64,000 nucleotides of DNA from Rhizobium sp. 18065 (GCF_902706095.1 NZ_CACSJP010000016.1:1-64000); one strand, 5' to 3'; numbered from the stretch's first letter, positions 51,634 through 60,194 are shown. Translations and numbers: made by a program. Notes: a model not told the origin generated them from the letters alone.

Positions 51634-52574
51634 TTCGAGCCCTCCGATGCGTCAGGCTCATTTTCGTTCGGCGCCGCAGGTAGTGGCATCCAGTGGGTCG
51701 GTTCAAGCGCATCGGTGTCGTCACGGTCCCGCCAACCTTCAAAGCTCCAGCAGCCGACAACTACATCGCCGTGCCAGCTCGCGGCGGACAGGAGCAAGTC
51801 GCTCCCGTCCTTAGGTGCGGAAGCGATCGGCCGCCATCCGAACAAATTTGGTGAGGGCTGGCGCTGCCGCTCCAAACGACCGTCATTGAGACCGGCGGTG
51901 TAGCCGGCGATGAAGCGAGGGTGCGACTTGTCGTTCACCTCTGCCAAAAATTCTCGGGAAGCTTCCAGCCGTTTAAGGCGGGCGAAAATTATGGTTTCAA
52001 GCCCATTTCGCCAGTCTGTCTTACCCTTGAGACCACCCTCGACATACTCTGTGACCATCGCGGCAACCGATGCCGCTTGGCGCTCCACCAGGTCAAACGT
52101 CGGGAATGGTTGCTGATCCGTTCCGGGGTGATGTACCATCCGGTCATCGGGTGAGCCGCCGGCAGCAATGTGCTTGTCGTAGATCTCCTGCGCCTGGTCC
52201 GGCGTCATGTGTTCGTCGCCGTCAGTGATGAAGCTGGCGGGATTGGCAAGCATGTCCGCAAACGTCGGGCTGCAGTCGTGGCAGAAGTCCACGTCCGGAC
52301 CAGTGTGGTAGGTCTGGCCTTCCATGATGCCGTTGCCGCACGATTCGCAGGTGGCGATGCGGCCATCGTCCGACGGAATCGTGTCAAGGAGAGCCACCGC
52401 GATGGCAGCTTCAACCCGAAGGCCAAGCTGATTGTATGCGTTGTGCCCCATCTGCTGGCGACTGAATTTCAGGACTACCGCGTCGTGGTTGATTTCATGG
52501 CTGCAAGCGATGATCGCCTGCATCACGGCTTTTTTGACCAGGCCGGTCCGATTTGATTTTACTTCTTTGCTCAT
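51630..52574 (-). CDS. DUF551-containing phage protein, 314 aa
   Basis: A zinc-ribbon-like CESCGNG...CHDCS lies near residue 80. The C-terminus has GWRPIASAPKDGSDLLLSA and THWMPLPAAPNE, a DUF551 module. The central part (TDWRNGLETIIFARLKRLEASREF) is helical. Longer than most DUF551 proteins, probably a fusion. Function unknown. Confidence 0.75.
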   Translation of the reverse strand: MSKEVKSNRTGLVKKAVMQAIIACSHEINHDAVVLKFSRQQMGHNAYNQLGLRVEAAIAVALLDTIPSDDGRIATCESCGNGIMEGQTYHTGPDVDFCHDCSPTFADMLANPASFITDGDEHMTPDQAQEIYDKHIAAGGSPDDRMVHHPGTDQQPFPTFDLVERQAASVAAMVTEYVEGGLKGKTDWRNGLETIIFARLKRLEASREFLAEVNDKSHPRFIAGYTAGLNDGRLERQRQPSPNLFGWRPIASAPKDGSDLLLSAASWHGDVVVGCWSFEGWRDRDDTDALEPTHWMPLPAAPNENEPDASEGSK

Positions 52575-52870
52575 ATCCCTGCTGCCCTTTCAATTGCTTC
52601 GCGCTTGCAGCGCTCCCATGCGTTGTCGTGGCGTCGCCACATCTTCACGGCTGACAGCCGCGCCGGCGAACCGGACGGAAACAGCCACCACTCACGGTAT
52701 TCCGGCTTTCGCCTGATCACGGCGCGCACCCGCTTTTTCGTGGTGCGCCATGCCGCTTTCGTCGATCGAGGAACCAGCGGCCAATGCTTGCCGCAGATCC
52801 ATTCATTGAAACCTTTGCCGATCGTCGTGCGCCGGCAGTAGGGAACGCAGCATGAAATCCGGTCTGTCAT
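52571..52870 (-). CDS. Cys-rich hypothetical phage protein, 99 aa
   Basis: DRISCCVPYCRRTTIGKGFNEWICGKHWPL has four Cys and a His, a typical phage zinc-finger, then a basic Trp-rich tail. ATG 52870; the frame extends 7 codons. ATGA overlap with the neighbour. Confidence 0.65.
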   Translation of the reverse strand: MTDRISCCVPYCRRTTIGKGFNEWICGKHWPLVPRSTKAAWRTTKKRVRAVIRRKPEYREWWLFPSGSPARLSAVKMWRRHDNAWERCKREAIERAAGI

Positions 52871-53094
52871 GGCTGCACCTCGTCCAGGCACGCGCCACGA
52901 ACCGCATCACGCTTGGCCTCGGCCATCGTGGTGATGCCGGCCGGCGAGTACCCGTCGTAGAGGTGGCCGCCGTCCTTCCAGCGGACCCGGATGTAGAAAT
53001 GGTGATCATGGAAGTCGTGGACCCGCTCGATCTCGATCGTCGCGCCCTTGTGGGTGCCGTGGAAATAGGTGTGGCTCTGCTGTTGAACTCTCAA
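52867..53094 (-). CDS. Hypothetical phage protein, 75 aa, TTG start
   Basis: TTG at 53094 is chosen because GGAGGGC precedes it and it overlaps the stop of the preceding gene (TTGA); the next in-frame ATG falls deep in the domain. YFHGTHKGATIEIERVHDFHDHHFYIRVRWKDGG is His-rich and may bind metal. Function unknown. Confidence 0.6.
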   Translation of the reverse strand: MRVQQQSHTYFHGTHKGATIEIERVHDFHDHHFYIRVRWKDGGHLYDGYSPAGITTMAEAKRDAVRGACLDEVQP

Positions 53095-53459
53095 AGCGTG
53101 CCCTCCAGCAGCATCTTCTGCGTCTTGCGGATGATCTTTCCCCTGATCTTGAAAACACGGACCACGCGGGCGGCCGGGCACTCGAACGAATAGCCATCGC
53201 CCTTGGCGTCCGGATCTCTTGCTAGCTCCCCGATCGGTTCGACCTGATAAACCTTGCCGCGGCCGGACTGATGCGCGCAGGCGAACATCATGGCGGCTTC
53301 GAAGTCAGGCGTGACGTAGACGGCATCCCTGTTACAGACCGCTGCCGCGCCAAAGCTGGCGGTGCTCGGCGCCCCTGATCTACTCGGAGGCAGGACGATC
53401 TGGCCGACGGAGAGACCGCCGAATCCACCGTGGAAATAGGGGAGATCGGCTGTGATCAC
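53091..53459 (-). CDS. Arr-like ADP-ribosyltransferase, 122 aa
   Basis: FHGGFGGLSVGQIVLPP, then AVYVTPDFEAAMMFA, then GRGKVYQVEPIGELARDPDA, matches the order and spacing of rifampin ADP-ribosyltransferase (Arr): H-G near the N-terminus, Y-T..., and a G.VY.VEP.G..E/D...D segment. It would use NAD+ to modify a small molecule or protein. The final third (FECPAARVVRVFKIRGKI) also fits. Target unknown: a phage or host protein, or a drug. Encoded mid-operon between hypothetical phage genes. Confidence 0.7.
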   Translation of the reverse strand: MITADLPYFHGGFGGLSVGQIVLPPSRSGAPSTASFGAAAVCNRDAVYVTPDFEAAMMFACAHQSGRGKVYQVEPIGELARDPDAKGDGYSFECPAARVVRVFKIRGKIIRKTQKMLLEGTL

Positions 53460-53662
53460 GGGTGTTCTCCGTTAATCGCTTTCGCTGCCGCCTGGATCAC
53501 ATCGTCGATCTCCCGGACGAGCCTATCTGCAGCGGCTGAAAACACGTCGGTAACTTCGATTTTGCCGTTGACCTGGTGGCTGGCGAAAATCTCGTCGCGC
53601 TGGTCCTGCAGAAGATCGCATGCGTCTTGTAGAAGCCACTTGAGCTTTTCGAGCTGGGTCAA
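53456..53662 (-). CDS. Hypothetical phage protein, 68 aa
   Basis: MTQLEKLKWLLQDACDLLQDQRDEIF... is a short mostly helical, probably coiled-coil protein. No family recognised. ATGA overlap with the DHH gene upstream and 4-bp overlap with the ADP-ribosyltransferase gene. Confidence 0.6.
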   Translation of the reverse strand: MTQLEKLKWLLQDACDLLQDQRDEIFASHQVNGKIEVTDVFSAAADRLVREIDDVIQAAAKAINGEHP

Positions 53663-54591
53663 AACTCGCTCCCATGATCGATGCCGTACAACATGTAGGT
53701 CGAGGTGAAACCCGCAGCATTTCGATGTCCACCGCCTCCATTCGCTGTCGCGATCTCGGAGACGTCCTGGCGACCGTCCTCAGAGCGAAGCGACCACTGG
53801 ATGCGGCCATCAGCCCGGATGAAGTACGTGGCGGCGAAAGGATCTTCTGGATAGCGAGCCAGCAGAGCGTGGCCAGCATCGCTGGCAAACTGGTAGGGTG
53901 CGTTGACGGTCGGCACGTTATGGCCGTCGATCATCTGCCAGCGCACATCGGCGAGCAGCTTTTCAACCGTCATGCGGTTGGCGCGCAGAATGGCCTCTCC
54001 TTGCGCGACCAACTGGTGGCCGCCCGAGCGCCAGTGGCGCCACTCGTCCCAGACCGCGAAATCCATCGGGTAGCTCTGGATCGCCGCGCAGACAGCCCGT
54101 GTCGTGTCCCCGAAATGGAACTTCCAGAGATCCCGGTCGGCGATGTACATCAACAATTCTGGCAGATGGTAGTCGCCGCCTTGCGATGCTAGTTCCCACG
54201 CCATGGTGGCGCCGGACTGGTTCTGGTCGAAGAAGGCAACAAGCGGCGCCAATCCCTGTTCTGATCTCTCGGAAAGTGCCCAATTGCACTGGTCGATGGA
54301 AAAGCCAGGCATGATGAAACGCTGCAGCGCCGCTTCTGCCGTCTTGTGATGGTCGAGCACCACAACCGATGCCGCCCGGTGCGCAACGCCGAGCAGCTCG
54401 ACCTCAGACGCCGAAAAGTCGACGAAGAGGACGTGCTTGCCATCAATGCCGTCCAGGGGCAGGGGCTTGCCATACCAACCGGGCCGGAAATCGCATCGGT
54501 CCCATTTCAGGTGGATCGCCCACGCTGCACCGAAGCCGTCGAGGCAGTCGCCGTGGTAGATGCAGATATCTGGGCGGTAGTCGGGGATCAT
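53659..54591 (-). CDS. DHH-family phosphoesterase (NrnA-like), 310 aa
   Basis: IYHGDCLDGFGAAWAI, FVDFS and VLDHHKT supply the Asp and His metal ligands of the DHH/RecJ phosphoesterase family, and GGGGHRNAAGF is the DHHA1 Gly-rich substrate loop. Likely a nanoRNase or pAp phosphatase, cleaving short RNA or signalling nucleotides in the cytosol. Unusual but known cargo of phages. Trp-rich central part. Confidence 0.85.
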   Translation of the reverse strand: MIPDYRPDICIYHGDCLDGFGAAWAIHLKWDRCDFRPGWYGKPLPLDGIDGKHVLFVDFSASEVELLGVAHRAASVVVLDHHKTAEAALQRFIMPGFSIDQCNWALSERSEQGLAPLVAFFDQNQSGATMAWELASQGGDYHLPELLMYIADRDLWKFHFGDTTRAVCAAIQSYPMDFAVWDEWRHWRSGGHQLVAQGEAILRANRMTVEKLLADVRWQMIDGHNVPTVNAPYQFASDAGHALLARYPEDPFAATYFIRADGRIQWSLRSEDGRQDVSEIATANGGGGHRNAAGFTSTYMLYGIDHGSEF

Positions 54592-54596
54592 GTGCG

Positions 54597-55286
54597 CTAT
54601 CTCTCTTTTGTTGCCGCGGCGAAGGCTTCAAAGGCGAGCTTGTCGCCGTTGACGCACGAATATTTCAGTTTCACCGGCCCTCGGCCGTCCCACGCGAAGC
54701 TGTAGGGCCAGTCGTATATGACCGTCGCAGGGGCGTAGATCTGGCCGGGAAAGTTGAACGACAGGGAGGCTTGGCCGATGCTCAGCGCGCCGGCCTGCTC
54801 GATGACGTAGGTATGTGGCTTGAACGCCTCGGAGCAGAACTCGACATTGCCGAACCGACGGATCACGATCGCGCGCAGGGTCTCGATGAACTCGTCACCC
54901 AATGCTTTCTGCTGGCGTTTCAGCGTCGCGTCGCGCTCCTTGCACTCTGCGCAGCAGAACTGGCAGCCATCCATCGAGCCAATGACGCCTTCGACGGGCA
55001 GATCATTGTCATAGAGCCAACCTAGGTCCATCGTCTCGCCGCAGCCGTGGCACTCAAAACGCCAGCCATGCGCAATGGCATCCGCTGCCGGAACAATGCG
55101 CTGGTCAGCGTACCGGTCGGCCCAATGCGCCCGCCGGCACTCCACACTGGTGATGTCGCCGTCGCTGTATTCGCAAGCACCGGACTTACGGGCAGCGATG
55201 GCATGGCGAGCGAATATGATGCCACCGGTGTTTTCACCCAGTTCCAGGACGGCGAAGGCGCGAACGGGCTTGGGGCTGGCACTCAT
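54597..55286 (-). CDS. Hypothetical phage protein with zinc-finger, 229 aa
   Basis: Two Cys pairs, CHGCGETMD and CQFCCAECKERD, probably form a zinc site between the N-terminal alpha part (AFAVLELGENTGGIIFARHAIAARK) and a C-terminal beta-rich domain (QIYAPATVIYDWPYSF). No family recognised. 5 bp separate its stop from the DHH gene start; its start overlaps the Gp37/Gp68 gene by 4 bp. Confidence 0.65.
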   Translation of the reverse strand: MSASPKPVRAFAVLELGENTGGIIFARHAIAARKSGACEYSDGDITSVECRRAHWADRYADQRIVPAADAIAHGWRFECHGCGETMDLGWLYDNDLPVEGVIGSMDGCQFCCAECKERDATLKRQQKALGDEFIETLRAIVIRRFGNVEFCSEAFKPHTYVIEQAGALSIGQASLSFNFPGQIYAPATVIYDWPYSFAWDGRGPVKLKYSCVNGDKLAFEAFAAATKER

Positions 55287-56182
55287 AGCTGCAGCTCCTT
55301 CGGGAAGGCGTGGAACAGCTCTCCGTTCAGAAGGCCGCCGGAGCGCTTCTTGCCGGCCCTATACATTGTGCGGGTATCAAAGCGAACCGTGGCAAACGGG
55401 CTCGGATCGGCGTGCAGCTCCATCGTCTCGACCCCGGCGCGGCGCAGGGACTGAAACACGTCCGCTGCCGCCTCGCCGTCGGGCAGCCACTCGCCCCACT
55501 GCTTGAAAAAGAAGGCGACGCCGGCATCCTTGCAGGCGCGCTGGATATGAGCGACCCATGCCGGGTGAAGCGGGCGCGAGTTCTTGCCGCTCTCGCCGCC
55601 CACGATGATCCAATCGATGCCCTTAAGGTCTGGCGGGTTGATCGGCGCAAGCATCGGCTCCATGCTGATCCCGACCCACGGAATGCGGTAGAATTCTTTC
55701 AGCGACCGCAATTTCCAAATATCGCGCTTCGCCTCCCGCTCGGTGCAGACCGAGATCATCAAGCCGATGTGCTGGGGCCACTGCTTTTCCCATTCTGGCG
55801 GCACCATGGGCAACACGTTGCCAACGCGCTTGGTCAGCATCTGGATATGCATGCCCGGTGCTTCGGCAGCACTTCGGAGAGCGGGCAGGCGCAGGTCGGC
55901 ATCCACCTCATTGTCGAACAGGTCGCACATCGACGACATGAACACGCGCGGCTTACGGTGATGATCCTGATAGAAGGCAGTCGACTTGCGCTGCAGCGTC
56001 TTGAGCAGCCCGGCGGCGCCCTTGATCACTCGCCGCGGCGCACCTGGTCCCCATTCGCCGTTCCCGCGAAACGCATTCCAGCTCTCGGCATAGCAATGGT
56101 CGCAACCGGGCGAGACCTTGGTGCAGCCCCACCAGAAATTGACCGTGGCGTCGGTCCACTCGATCGCTGATGTTTCAGCCAT
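55283..56182 (-). CDS. Phage Gp37/Gp68 family (DUF5131) protein, 299 aa
   Basis: FWWGCTKVSPGCDHCYAE (three-Cys cluster), KPRVFMSSMCDLFDNEVD, MLTKRVGNVLPM and WIIVGGESGKNSRPLHPAW are diagnostic. The three Cys suggest a radical-SAM-like Fe-S site. Found in many phages; biochemical function not established. Overlaps the 59-aa gene upstream by 8 bp. Confidence 0.9.
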   Translation of the reverse strand: MAETSAIEWTDATVNFWWGCTKVSPGCDHCYAESWNAFRGNGEWGPGAPRRVIKGAAGLLKTLQRKSTAFYQDHHRKPRVFMSSMCDLFDNEVDADLRLPALRSAAEAPGMHIQMLTKRVGNVLPMVPPEWEKQWPQHIGLMISVCTEREAKRDIWKLRSLKEFYRIPWVGISMEPMLAPINPPDLKGIDWIIVGGESGKNSRPLHPAWVAHIQRACKDAGVAFFFKQWGEWLPDGEAAADVFQSLRRAGVETMELHADPSPFATVRFDTRTMYRAGKKRSGGLLNGELFHAFPKELQL

Positions 56183-56354
56183 TGGTGACCTCCTCGTCGC
56201 GAGCGATCACGATCCGCTTTGTCGATCCGCATCTGGTGCAGGTGGCGCGTCGCATTGCTTCGGCGGCAGCTGTCAGCGGAGCCGGCAGCTCGATAACCCG
56301 AAAAACGTTGCCGCAGTCGGTGCATTTCCCATGGATAGCGCGGGGTTCATGCAT
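56175..56354 (-). CDS. Zinc-ribbon phage microprotein, 59 aa
   Basis: MHEPRAIHGKCTDCG... has a CTDC and CTRC pair spaced for a zinc ribbon (HGKCTDCGNVFRVIELP...RATCTRCGSTKRI). AAGGAG ribosome site at the ATG 56354. Coupled with both neighbours by 8-bp overlaps. Function unknown. Confidence 0.7.
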   Translation of the reverse strand: MHEPRAIHGKCTDCGNVFRVIELPAPLTAAAEAMRRATCTRCGSTKRIVIARDEEVTNG

Positions 56355-56616
56355 GACGCAGCTCCTTCGGCGCTTCGGTCAGAAGTTTGGATTGGAAGGC
56401 CACGCCGCCGCGGGTGAAGATCTGCTGCTCGCCCTCGCGGCCGATTTCAGCCATGAACTTCTGGGTGAGTTGCATCTTGTCGGTGTCGCCATGGCACCAG
56501 ACTGTGATGTCGATGACCATCATGTGTTCGTTGTGATCAACGAAGATCCGATCAACCGGCTTGTGGCACATCGCGCAGCGGATGACGGGGAGGCGCTGGG
56601 CGGATAGGTCACTCAT
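56347..56616 (-). CDS. Hypothetical phage protein, 89 aa
   Basis: VIRCAMCHKPVDRIFVDHNEHMMVIDITVWCHGDTDKM contains Cys/His that could bind zinc. Function unknown. Overlaps both neighbours by 8 bp. Confidence 0.6.
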   Translation of the reverse strand: MSDLSAQRLPVIRCAMCHKPVDRIFVDHNEHMMVIDITVWCHGDTDKMQLTQKFMAEIGREGEQQIFTRGGVAFQSKLLTEAPKELRHA

Positions 56617-56839
56617 CTTTAAGCTTCCCTCTAATCACGTAGACCTCGCCGGTTTTCATGTGGAGCTCGCATTGATCCCCCCGCTCAATGCGGGTGAAGA
56701 TCGATTCGAGATCGGAATTAGCAGCCGCGATGTGCGACTCGAGCGTGCGGACCTTCGCCTCGAGCTGCGCCAGGCCTATCGCGTCGCGGAGGCGGCTCTC
56801 CCGGTATTCGGGATGCTGGATATTGATGTGGTCAGGCAT
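56609..56839 (-). CDS. Hypothetical phage protein, 76 aa
   Basis: ATG 56839 (MPDHINIQHPEYRES). Coiled-coil-like middle (IGLAQLEAKVRTLESHIAAANSDL). Function unknown. Confidence 0.6.
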   Translation of the reverse strand: MPDHINIQHPEYRESRLRDAIGLAQLEAKVRTLESHIAAANSDLESIFTRIERGDQCELHMKTGEVYVIRGKLKDE

Positions 56840-57257
56840 CGGTGGCCTCACTGAGGTTCTTGCGCCAGTCGAAAAATCCGAGCTGGCCTTTGACGGGGAT
56901 GAAATCGCAGGGTTTGGGGTTCGCCAGGACAAAGCCCTTGGGGCCGGAGAACCAAGGGCTGTCGCTCTGCGTCACGACATCGACGATCTCGACGGTACCG
57001 ATGATCCCGCCGCGAAGCAGTGTGTTGCTCGGCGGGAAGGCTTTCAGCGCTTCACAGCCCGGCCGCGTGGCCTGATAGGTGGAAAGCGCCTTCATCCACT
57101 CTTCGATCTTGTTGAAAAGCGACGCGTGGATGCAGACTTCGCCGCGCACCTTGTTCGACCATTTGCGGTTCTCGACCGGCTTTCCCAGATGGATGATGCA
57201 GTGGGCCCATGGCTGGCGGACGGAGAGCGCAAGCATAGGGAGGGAAGGGTGGATCAT
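56832..57257 (-). CDS. ASCH-domain protein, 141 aa
   Basis: MLALSVRQPWAHCIIHLGKPVENRKW is the ASCH/PUA-like start, with RGEVCIHASLFNK and GGIIGTVEIVDVVTQSDSPWFSG. ASCH domains bind RNA or modified nucleotides. Normal length; phages often carry one. Function in this phage unknown. Confidence 0.8.
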   Translation of the reverse strand: MIHPSLPMLALSVRQPWAHCIIHLGKPVENRKWSNKVRGEVCIHASLFNKIEEWMKALSTYQATRPGCEALKAFPPSNTLLRGGIIGTVEIVDVVTQSDSPWFSGPKGFVLANPKPCDFIPVKGQLGFFDWRKNLSEATDA

Positions 57258-57838
57258 TGGCCGATCTCCCGCAGCGCATCCTCTCGCGCCTGATTGAGCT
57301 CGGCCATTGCGTCATGTGATCCACCGGGCATGTCGGGGTGGTTCTTTTTCAGCATGCGCTTGAATTGATCTTCGATGATCGCCTTCGTCTCGACCACACC
57401 AGGTCCGATGCCGAGAACCTCGCGCCAGTGCGGCGGTGTAGCTGGTGCCGGAAGTGCGACGAAGCCGGTGAACGACGCTCGAACCAGCGCCAGCGTGCCA
57501 TGCCGCATTTCGACACGGCGAGCTTCGATGATGTGGTGGATCGCCTGCAGATTGGCCTCGACGGTCAGATAGCGATCGACAGGGATGCAAACCTGCATGC
57601 CATCCCAGACGAACCAGACCGCGACGCCCGGGTCCGACGGCTTCGTTTCACCCAGAGACACGTTCGACGAGATGACCAGATTTCCGGTTGTCTTACCGCT
57701 GTCGCGGCCAAACAGGTGCAACGAGTTGCGGACGTTCGTCAGCGCGCCGGCCAACGACGTCTTGAACGCACCCTTTTCGCGCGTTGCTTTGCGTCGCGGC
57801 ATTGTAGCGGGCCATGTGAGCGGATAGGCGGTGATCAT
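57254..57838 (-). CDS. Phage J-domain protein, 194 aa
   Basis: The C-terminal ~60 residues (PHWREVLGIGPGVVETKAIIEDQFKRMLKKNHPDMPGG) form a J domain with HPD at NHPDMPGG. The N-terminal ~130 residues (SLHLFGRDSGKTTGNLVISSNV...VCIPVDRYLTVEANLQAIHHIIEARR) resemble a phage protein domain of unknown role. It could recruit host DnaK, but this is inference. Coupled by ATGA to neighbours. Confidence 0.8.
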   Translation of the reverse strand: MITAYPLTWPATMPRRKATREKGAFKTSLAGALTNVRNSLHLFGRDSGKTTGNLVISSNVSLGETKPSDPGVAVWFVWDGMQVCIPVDRYLTVEANLQAIHHIIEARRVEMRHGTLALVRASFTGFVALPAPATPPHWREVLGIGPGVVETKAIIEDQFKRMLKKNHPDMPGGSHDAMAELNQAREDALREIGQ

Positions 57839-58083
57839 GCGGGAACCGCCGATTTTCCGGCAAGCTGCCCTAAGAAGCCGCTTCCCCCGGCGAAAGGCTC
57901 ATCAGCCGGCCTGAATTCCCTAATCAGGAATGCCAGAAGGTCCGCCTCATTCGAGAATGCAAAGAGCGTTTCCGACATATAGCCCTGAGATTGGGGCTCG
58001 GATGTTATGATCCACCCGTCGTTCTTGGCCGGGATGCATCGGAAGCCACCCAAAAGAATGCCCGCGGGCCAAGTCTTAGGCAT
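57835..58083 (-). CDS. Hypothetical phage protein, 82 aa
   Basis: Contains GGFRCIPAKNDGWIITSEPQS and ETLFAFSNEADLLAFLIREF. No family recognised. Overlaps the next gene by 8 bp. Confidence 0.6.
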   Translation of the reverse strand: MPKTWPAGILLGGFRCIPAKNDGWIITSEPQSQGYMSETLFAFSNEADLLAFLIREFRPADEPFAGGSGFLGQLAGKSAVPA

Positions 58084-58408
58084 GGGTGTTCTCCTTTTCG
58101 AGCCACTTGTAGATTTCCCGCTGGAGCGGCATTTCGCTGTTGCGGCTACCCATGAGCAGGGACACCGCCAGAGCTGCCCCCAGGAGAGAGCACAGCGTCT
58201 CGCCGTTGATGACGTGGTTGTCGTCGGTCATGGCCTTGCCAGAGCGGATCCAGCGCAGCGCGGCGCCACAATCGAGCACAGCGGAGCTCGCGGCCTCGAT
58301 CGTCTCGCATAGCCGGTCAATCTCAACCTTGGAGATTTCCGGCGGCAGTCGCGTGGTTTCCGTGATTGGACCGCTGCCGGGGAACGTAACGACGGTGCAG
58401 CCGGTCAT
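58076..58408 (-). CDS. Hypothetical phage protein, 110 aa
   Basis: EISKVEIDRLCETIEAASSAVLDCGAALRWIRSGK with a following hydrophobic stretch (LCSLLGAALAVSLLMG). No family recognised. ATGA overlap with the 71-aa gene. Confidence 0.55.
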   Translation of the reverse strand: MTGCTVVTFPGSGPITETTRLPPEISKVEIDRLCETIEAASSAVLDCGAALRWIRSGKAMTDDNHVINGETLCSLLGAALAVSLLMGSRNSEMPLQREIYKWLEKENTHA

Positions 58409-58620
58409 TCGTCATCACCATCGAACAAGCGAATAAAGCTGCCTTCTTCCTTCTCCCAGAGCAGGATGCACGCAACCAGCGTAGCGATCGCGGCCCATAC
58501 GGTTGCTACGATCGCCCACGCGGTGCGCGGACCGATGATGCCGGCGAGTGAAAACCCGCCAGCGAGGACGAAGCAAAACAGGAAGATCAGCCGACCCACC
58601 CTGATAACTCTTTGAAGCAT
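58405..58620 (-). CDS. Small membrane protein, 71 aa
   Basis: Two TM helices (LIFLFCFVLAGGFSLAG and TAWAIVATVWAAIATLVACILL) and a charged tail ending in DGDDE. Possibly a superinfection or holin-like protein; not assignable. Confidence 0.6.
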   Translation of the reverse strand: MLQRVIRVGRLIFLFCFVLAGGFSLAGIIGPRTAWAIVATVWAAIATLVACILLWEKEEGSFIRLFDGDDE

Positions 58621-58682
58621 GGAAATACCCCTTCGATCGGTTCGGGAAACCGCCTGCTGCGACAGGCGGAAACCGGAGCGGA

Positions 58683-58844
58683 TCAGGATTTACTGGTAAG
58701 GCTACGGCCCAAGGCGAATGCGGCGATCACGAGGCCCACGAGCATGATGCCAACCACCAGATCGACGACTGCGCCGAAGATCAGCTGCACCAGGACGAGC
58801 GTGGCCGCGACAATCACGAGAACGAGCAGAAACGTGGTCCTCAT
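58683..58844 (-). CDS. Small membrane protein, 53 aa
   Basis: Gene from ATG 58844 to TGA 58683, overlapping the TAXI gene stop (ATGA). Two hydrophobic segments: FLLVLVIVAATLVLVQLIF and LVVGIMLVGLVIAAFAL. Function unknown; membrane location next to a periplasmic binding protein may be meaningful. Confidence 0.65.
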   Translation of the reverse strand: MRTTFLLVLVIVAATLVLVQLIFGAVVDLVVGIMLVGLVIAAFALGRSLTSKS

Positions 58845-59722
58845 TTCCCGAAGCTCGCCTTGATCGCAGGGGCTGCACGAGCCGCCGCGGTGGCGAACGC
58901 CGTCTGGGCTTCGCGGGATACCTTCTCAGTGCTGAGGTAAACGGTGGCCGGCCACGAGATCGTTTTCACGTCGTTCCAGTAGTCGAACGACTTCGGGTAG
59001 GCCGAGCCGGGGATCTTGGCATATTCGTAGAGCGGCTTTCCGGACATATCCGCCGCATCGTCGAAGTCCTTGTCATTGGCTCCGACCAGCGCGACCGTGT
59101 CGCCAAAGGTCTGATCAGCCTCGCCGACTGTGCCATTGCCAAGGCCTGCAGGAACAATCAGGCAGGTAGTTTGTCCGGTGGACACGGCAGTAAGGGCAAG
59201 GATGCCGTCCTCGGACGTCGTCGGGATCTCCTTGTAGTCCTCGTCCTCGCGGATCAGGTTCTGCCAGACCAACCATGCCCCGCTACCGGGAGGGCCAATC
59301 GCGACAGAATACTTTGCCGGATCGCTCTCAAGGTCGCCGATGTCCTCGACGCCCGATTCCTTGTTGCACAGGCCGTGCAGATACTCGCGGTGCAAGGTGG
59401 CGACCGGACGAAGGCTGGAAAGGCTGCCTCGATTGGTAGCGCCGCGATACGCTGGGCCGTCAGGCTGGCCGATGAAGGCGTCGCAGCTCTCGGCATCGGA
59501 CTTCGCCAGATCCAGCGTGCGCCGCATGTTGTCAATCGTGCCCTCGGTATTGACCAGCTCGATCGACACGGCATTGCCGGCCATTTCCTTGATCTTCTTG
59601 CCCGCGGCGAAATAGACACCGGTGGAGCTCCCGGTGCAGAGCCGGATCGTGTCGGCCGATGCCGTCGTAATGCCAGCGAAGATTGCCGACAGAGCAAGGG
59701 CGAGTATTGCCATGGATCGCAT
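58841..59722 (-). CDS. TAXI-family periplasmic solute-binding protein in the phage region, 293 aa
   Basis: The signal peptide (ILALALSAIFAGITTASA) is followed by the TAXI/NMT1-like fold: IRLCTGSSTGVYFAAGKKIKEM, ELVNTEGTIDNMRRTLDL, CDAFIGQPDGPAYRG, YSVAIGPPGSGAWLVWQNL. TAXI proteins serve tripartite TRAP importers; no TRAP permease genes are here. Two small TM proteins follow it in the same operon. Why an early phage operon encodes one is unclear. Confidence 0.75.
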   Translation of the reverse strand: MRSMAILALALSAIFAGITTASADTIRLCTGSSTGVYFAAGKKIKEMAGNAVSIELVNTEGTIDNMRRTLDLAKSDAESCDAFIGQPDGPAYRGATNRGSLSSLRPVATLHREYLHGLCNKESGVEDIGDLESDPAKYSVAIGPPGSGAWLVWQNLIREDEDYKEIPTTSEDGILALTAVSTGQTTCLIVPAGLGNGTVGEADQTFGDTVALVGANDKDFDDAADMSGKPLYEYAKIPGSAYPKSFDYWNDVKTISWPATVYLSTEKVSREAQTAFATAAARAAPAIKASFGK

Positions 59723-59752
59723 GGACTATTCCTTTTCAGAGGTTTGGGGGGG

Positions 59753-60175
59753 TTAGGCGTGTTCAGCCACAACGGCGCCGGCAACAATGCTGGCGACGCC
59801 GATGATCTGCTTGCGGGCGTTGCCGTCCTTGATGCGAGCGAAGGTGCGGACCATCTTCATCATGTCCGGCTGGGCCAGAAGCGACATAAGGCTGGTCTCG
59901 CTGCTGCAGTCGGAATGAACCTGATCCGCAGCCGGGTTCTCGTCGAAGAAGTAGGCGACAGGGCAACCGAGCGTGCTGGCAATGCTCTGCAAGCGGCTCC
60001 CGCCGACGCGATTGGTGCCCTTCTCGTATTTCTGGACCTGCTGGAACGTGATGCCCAATGCGTCCGCCAGCTTCTCCTGGCTCAAGCCCACCACGTGGCG
60101 GCGCAGCTTGATGCGGGCACCGATATGGACGTCGGTCGGGTTCGGTTTCTTCTTGTTCGTTGGGATGTCGAGCAT
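59753..60175 (-). CDS. XRE/Cro-type regulator, 140 aa
   Basis: The HTH (VHIGARIKLRRHVVGLSQEKLADALGITFQQVQKYEKGTNRV) is clear, and the remaining ~70 residues match the alphaproteobacterial XRE family (SinR-like). Not adjacent to the switch operator, so a second-tier regulator. It precedes the TAXI gene on the same strand. Confidence 0.85.
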   Translation of the reverse strand: MLDIPTNKKKPNPTDVHIGARIKLRRHVVGLSQEKLADALGITFQQVQKYEKGTNRVGGSRLQSIASTLGCPVAYFFDENPAADQVHSDCSSETSLMSLLAQPDMMKMVRTFARIKDGNARKQIIGVASIVAGAVVAEHA

Positions 60176-60194
60176 GGTGGTCTCCTTTTCGGGG

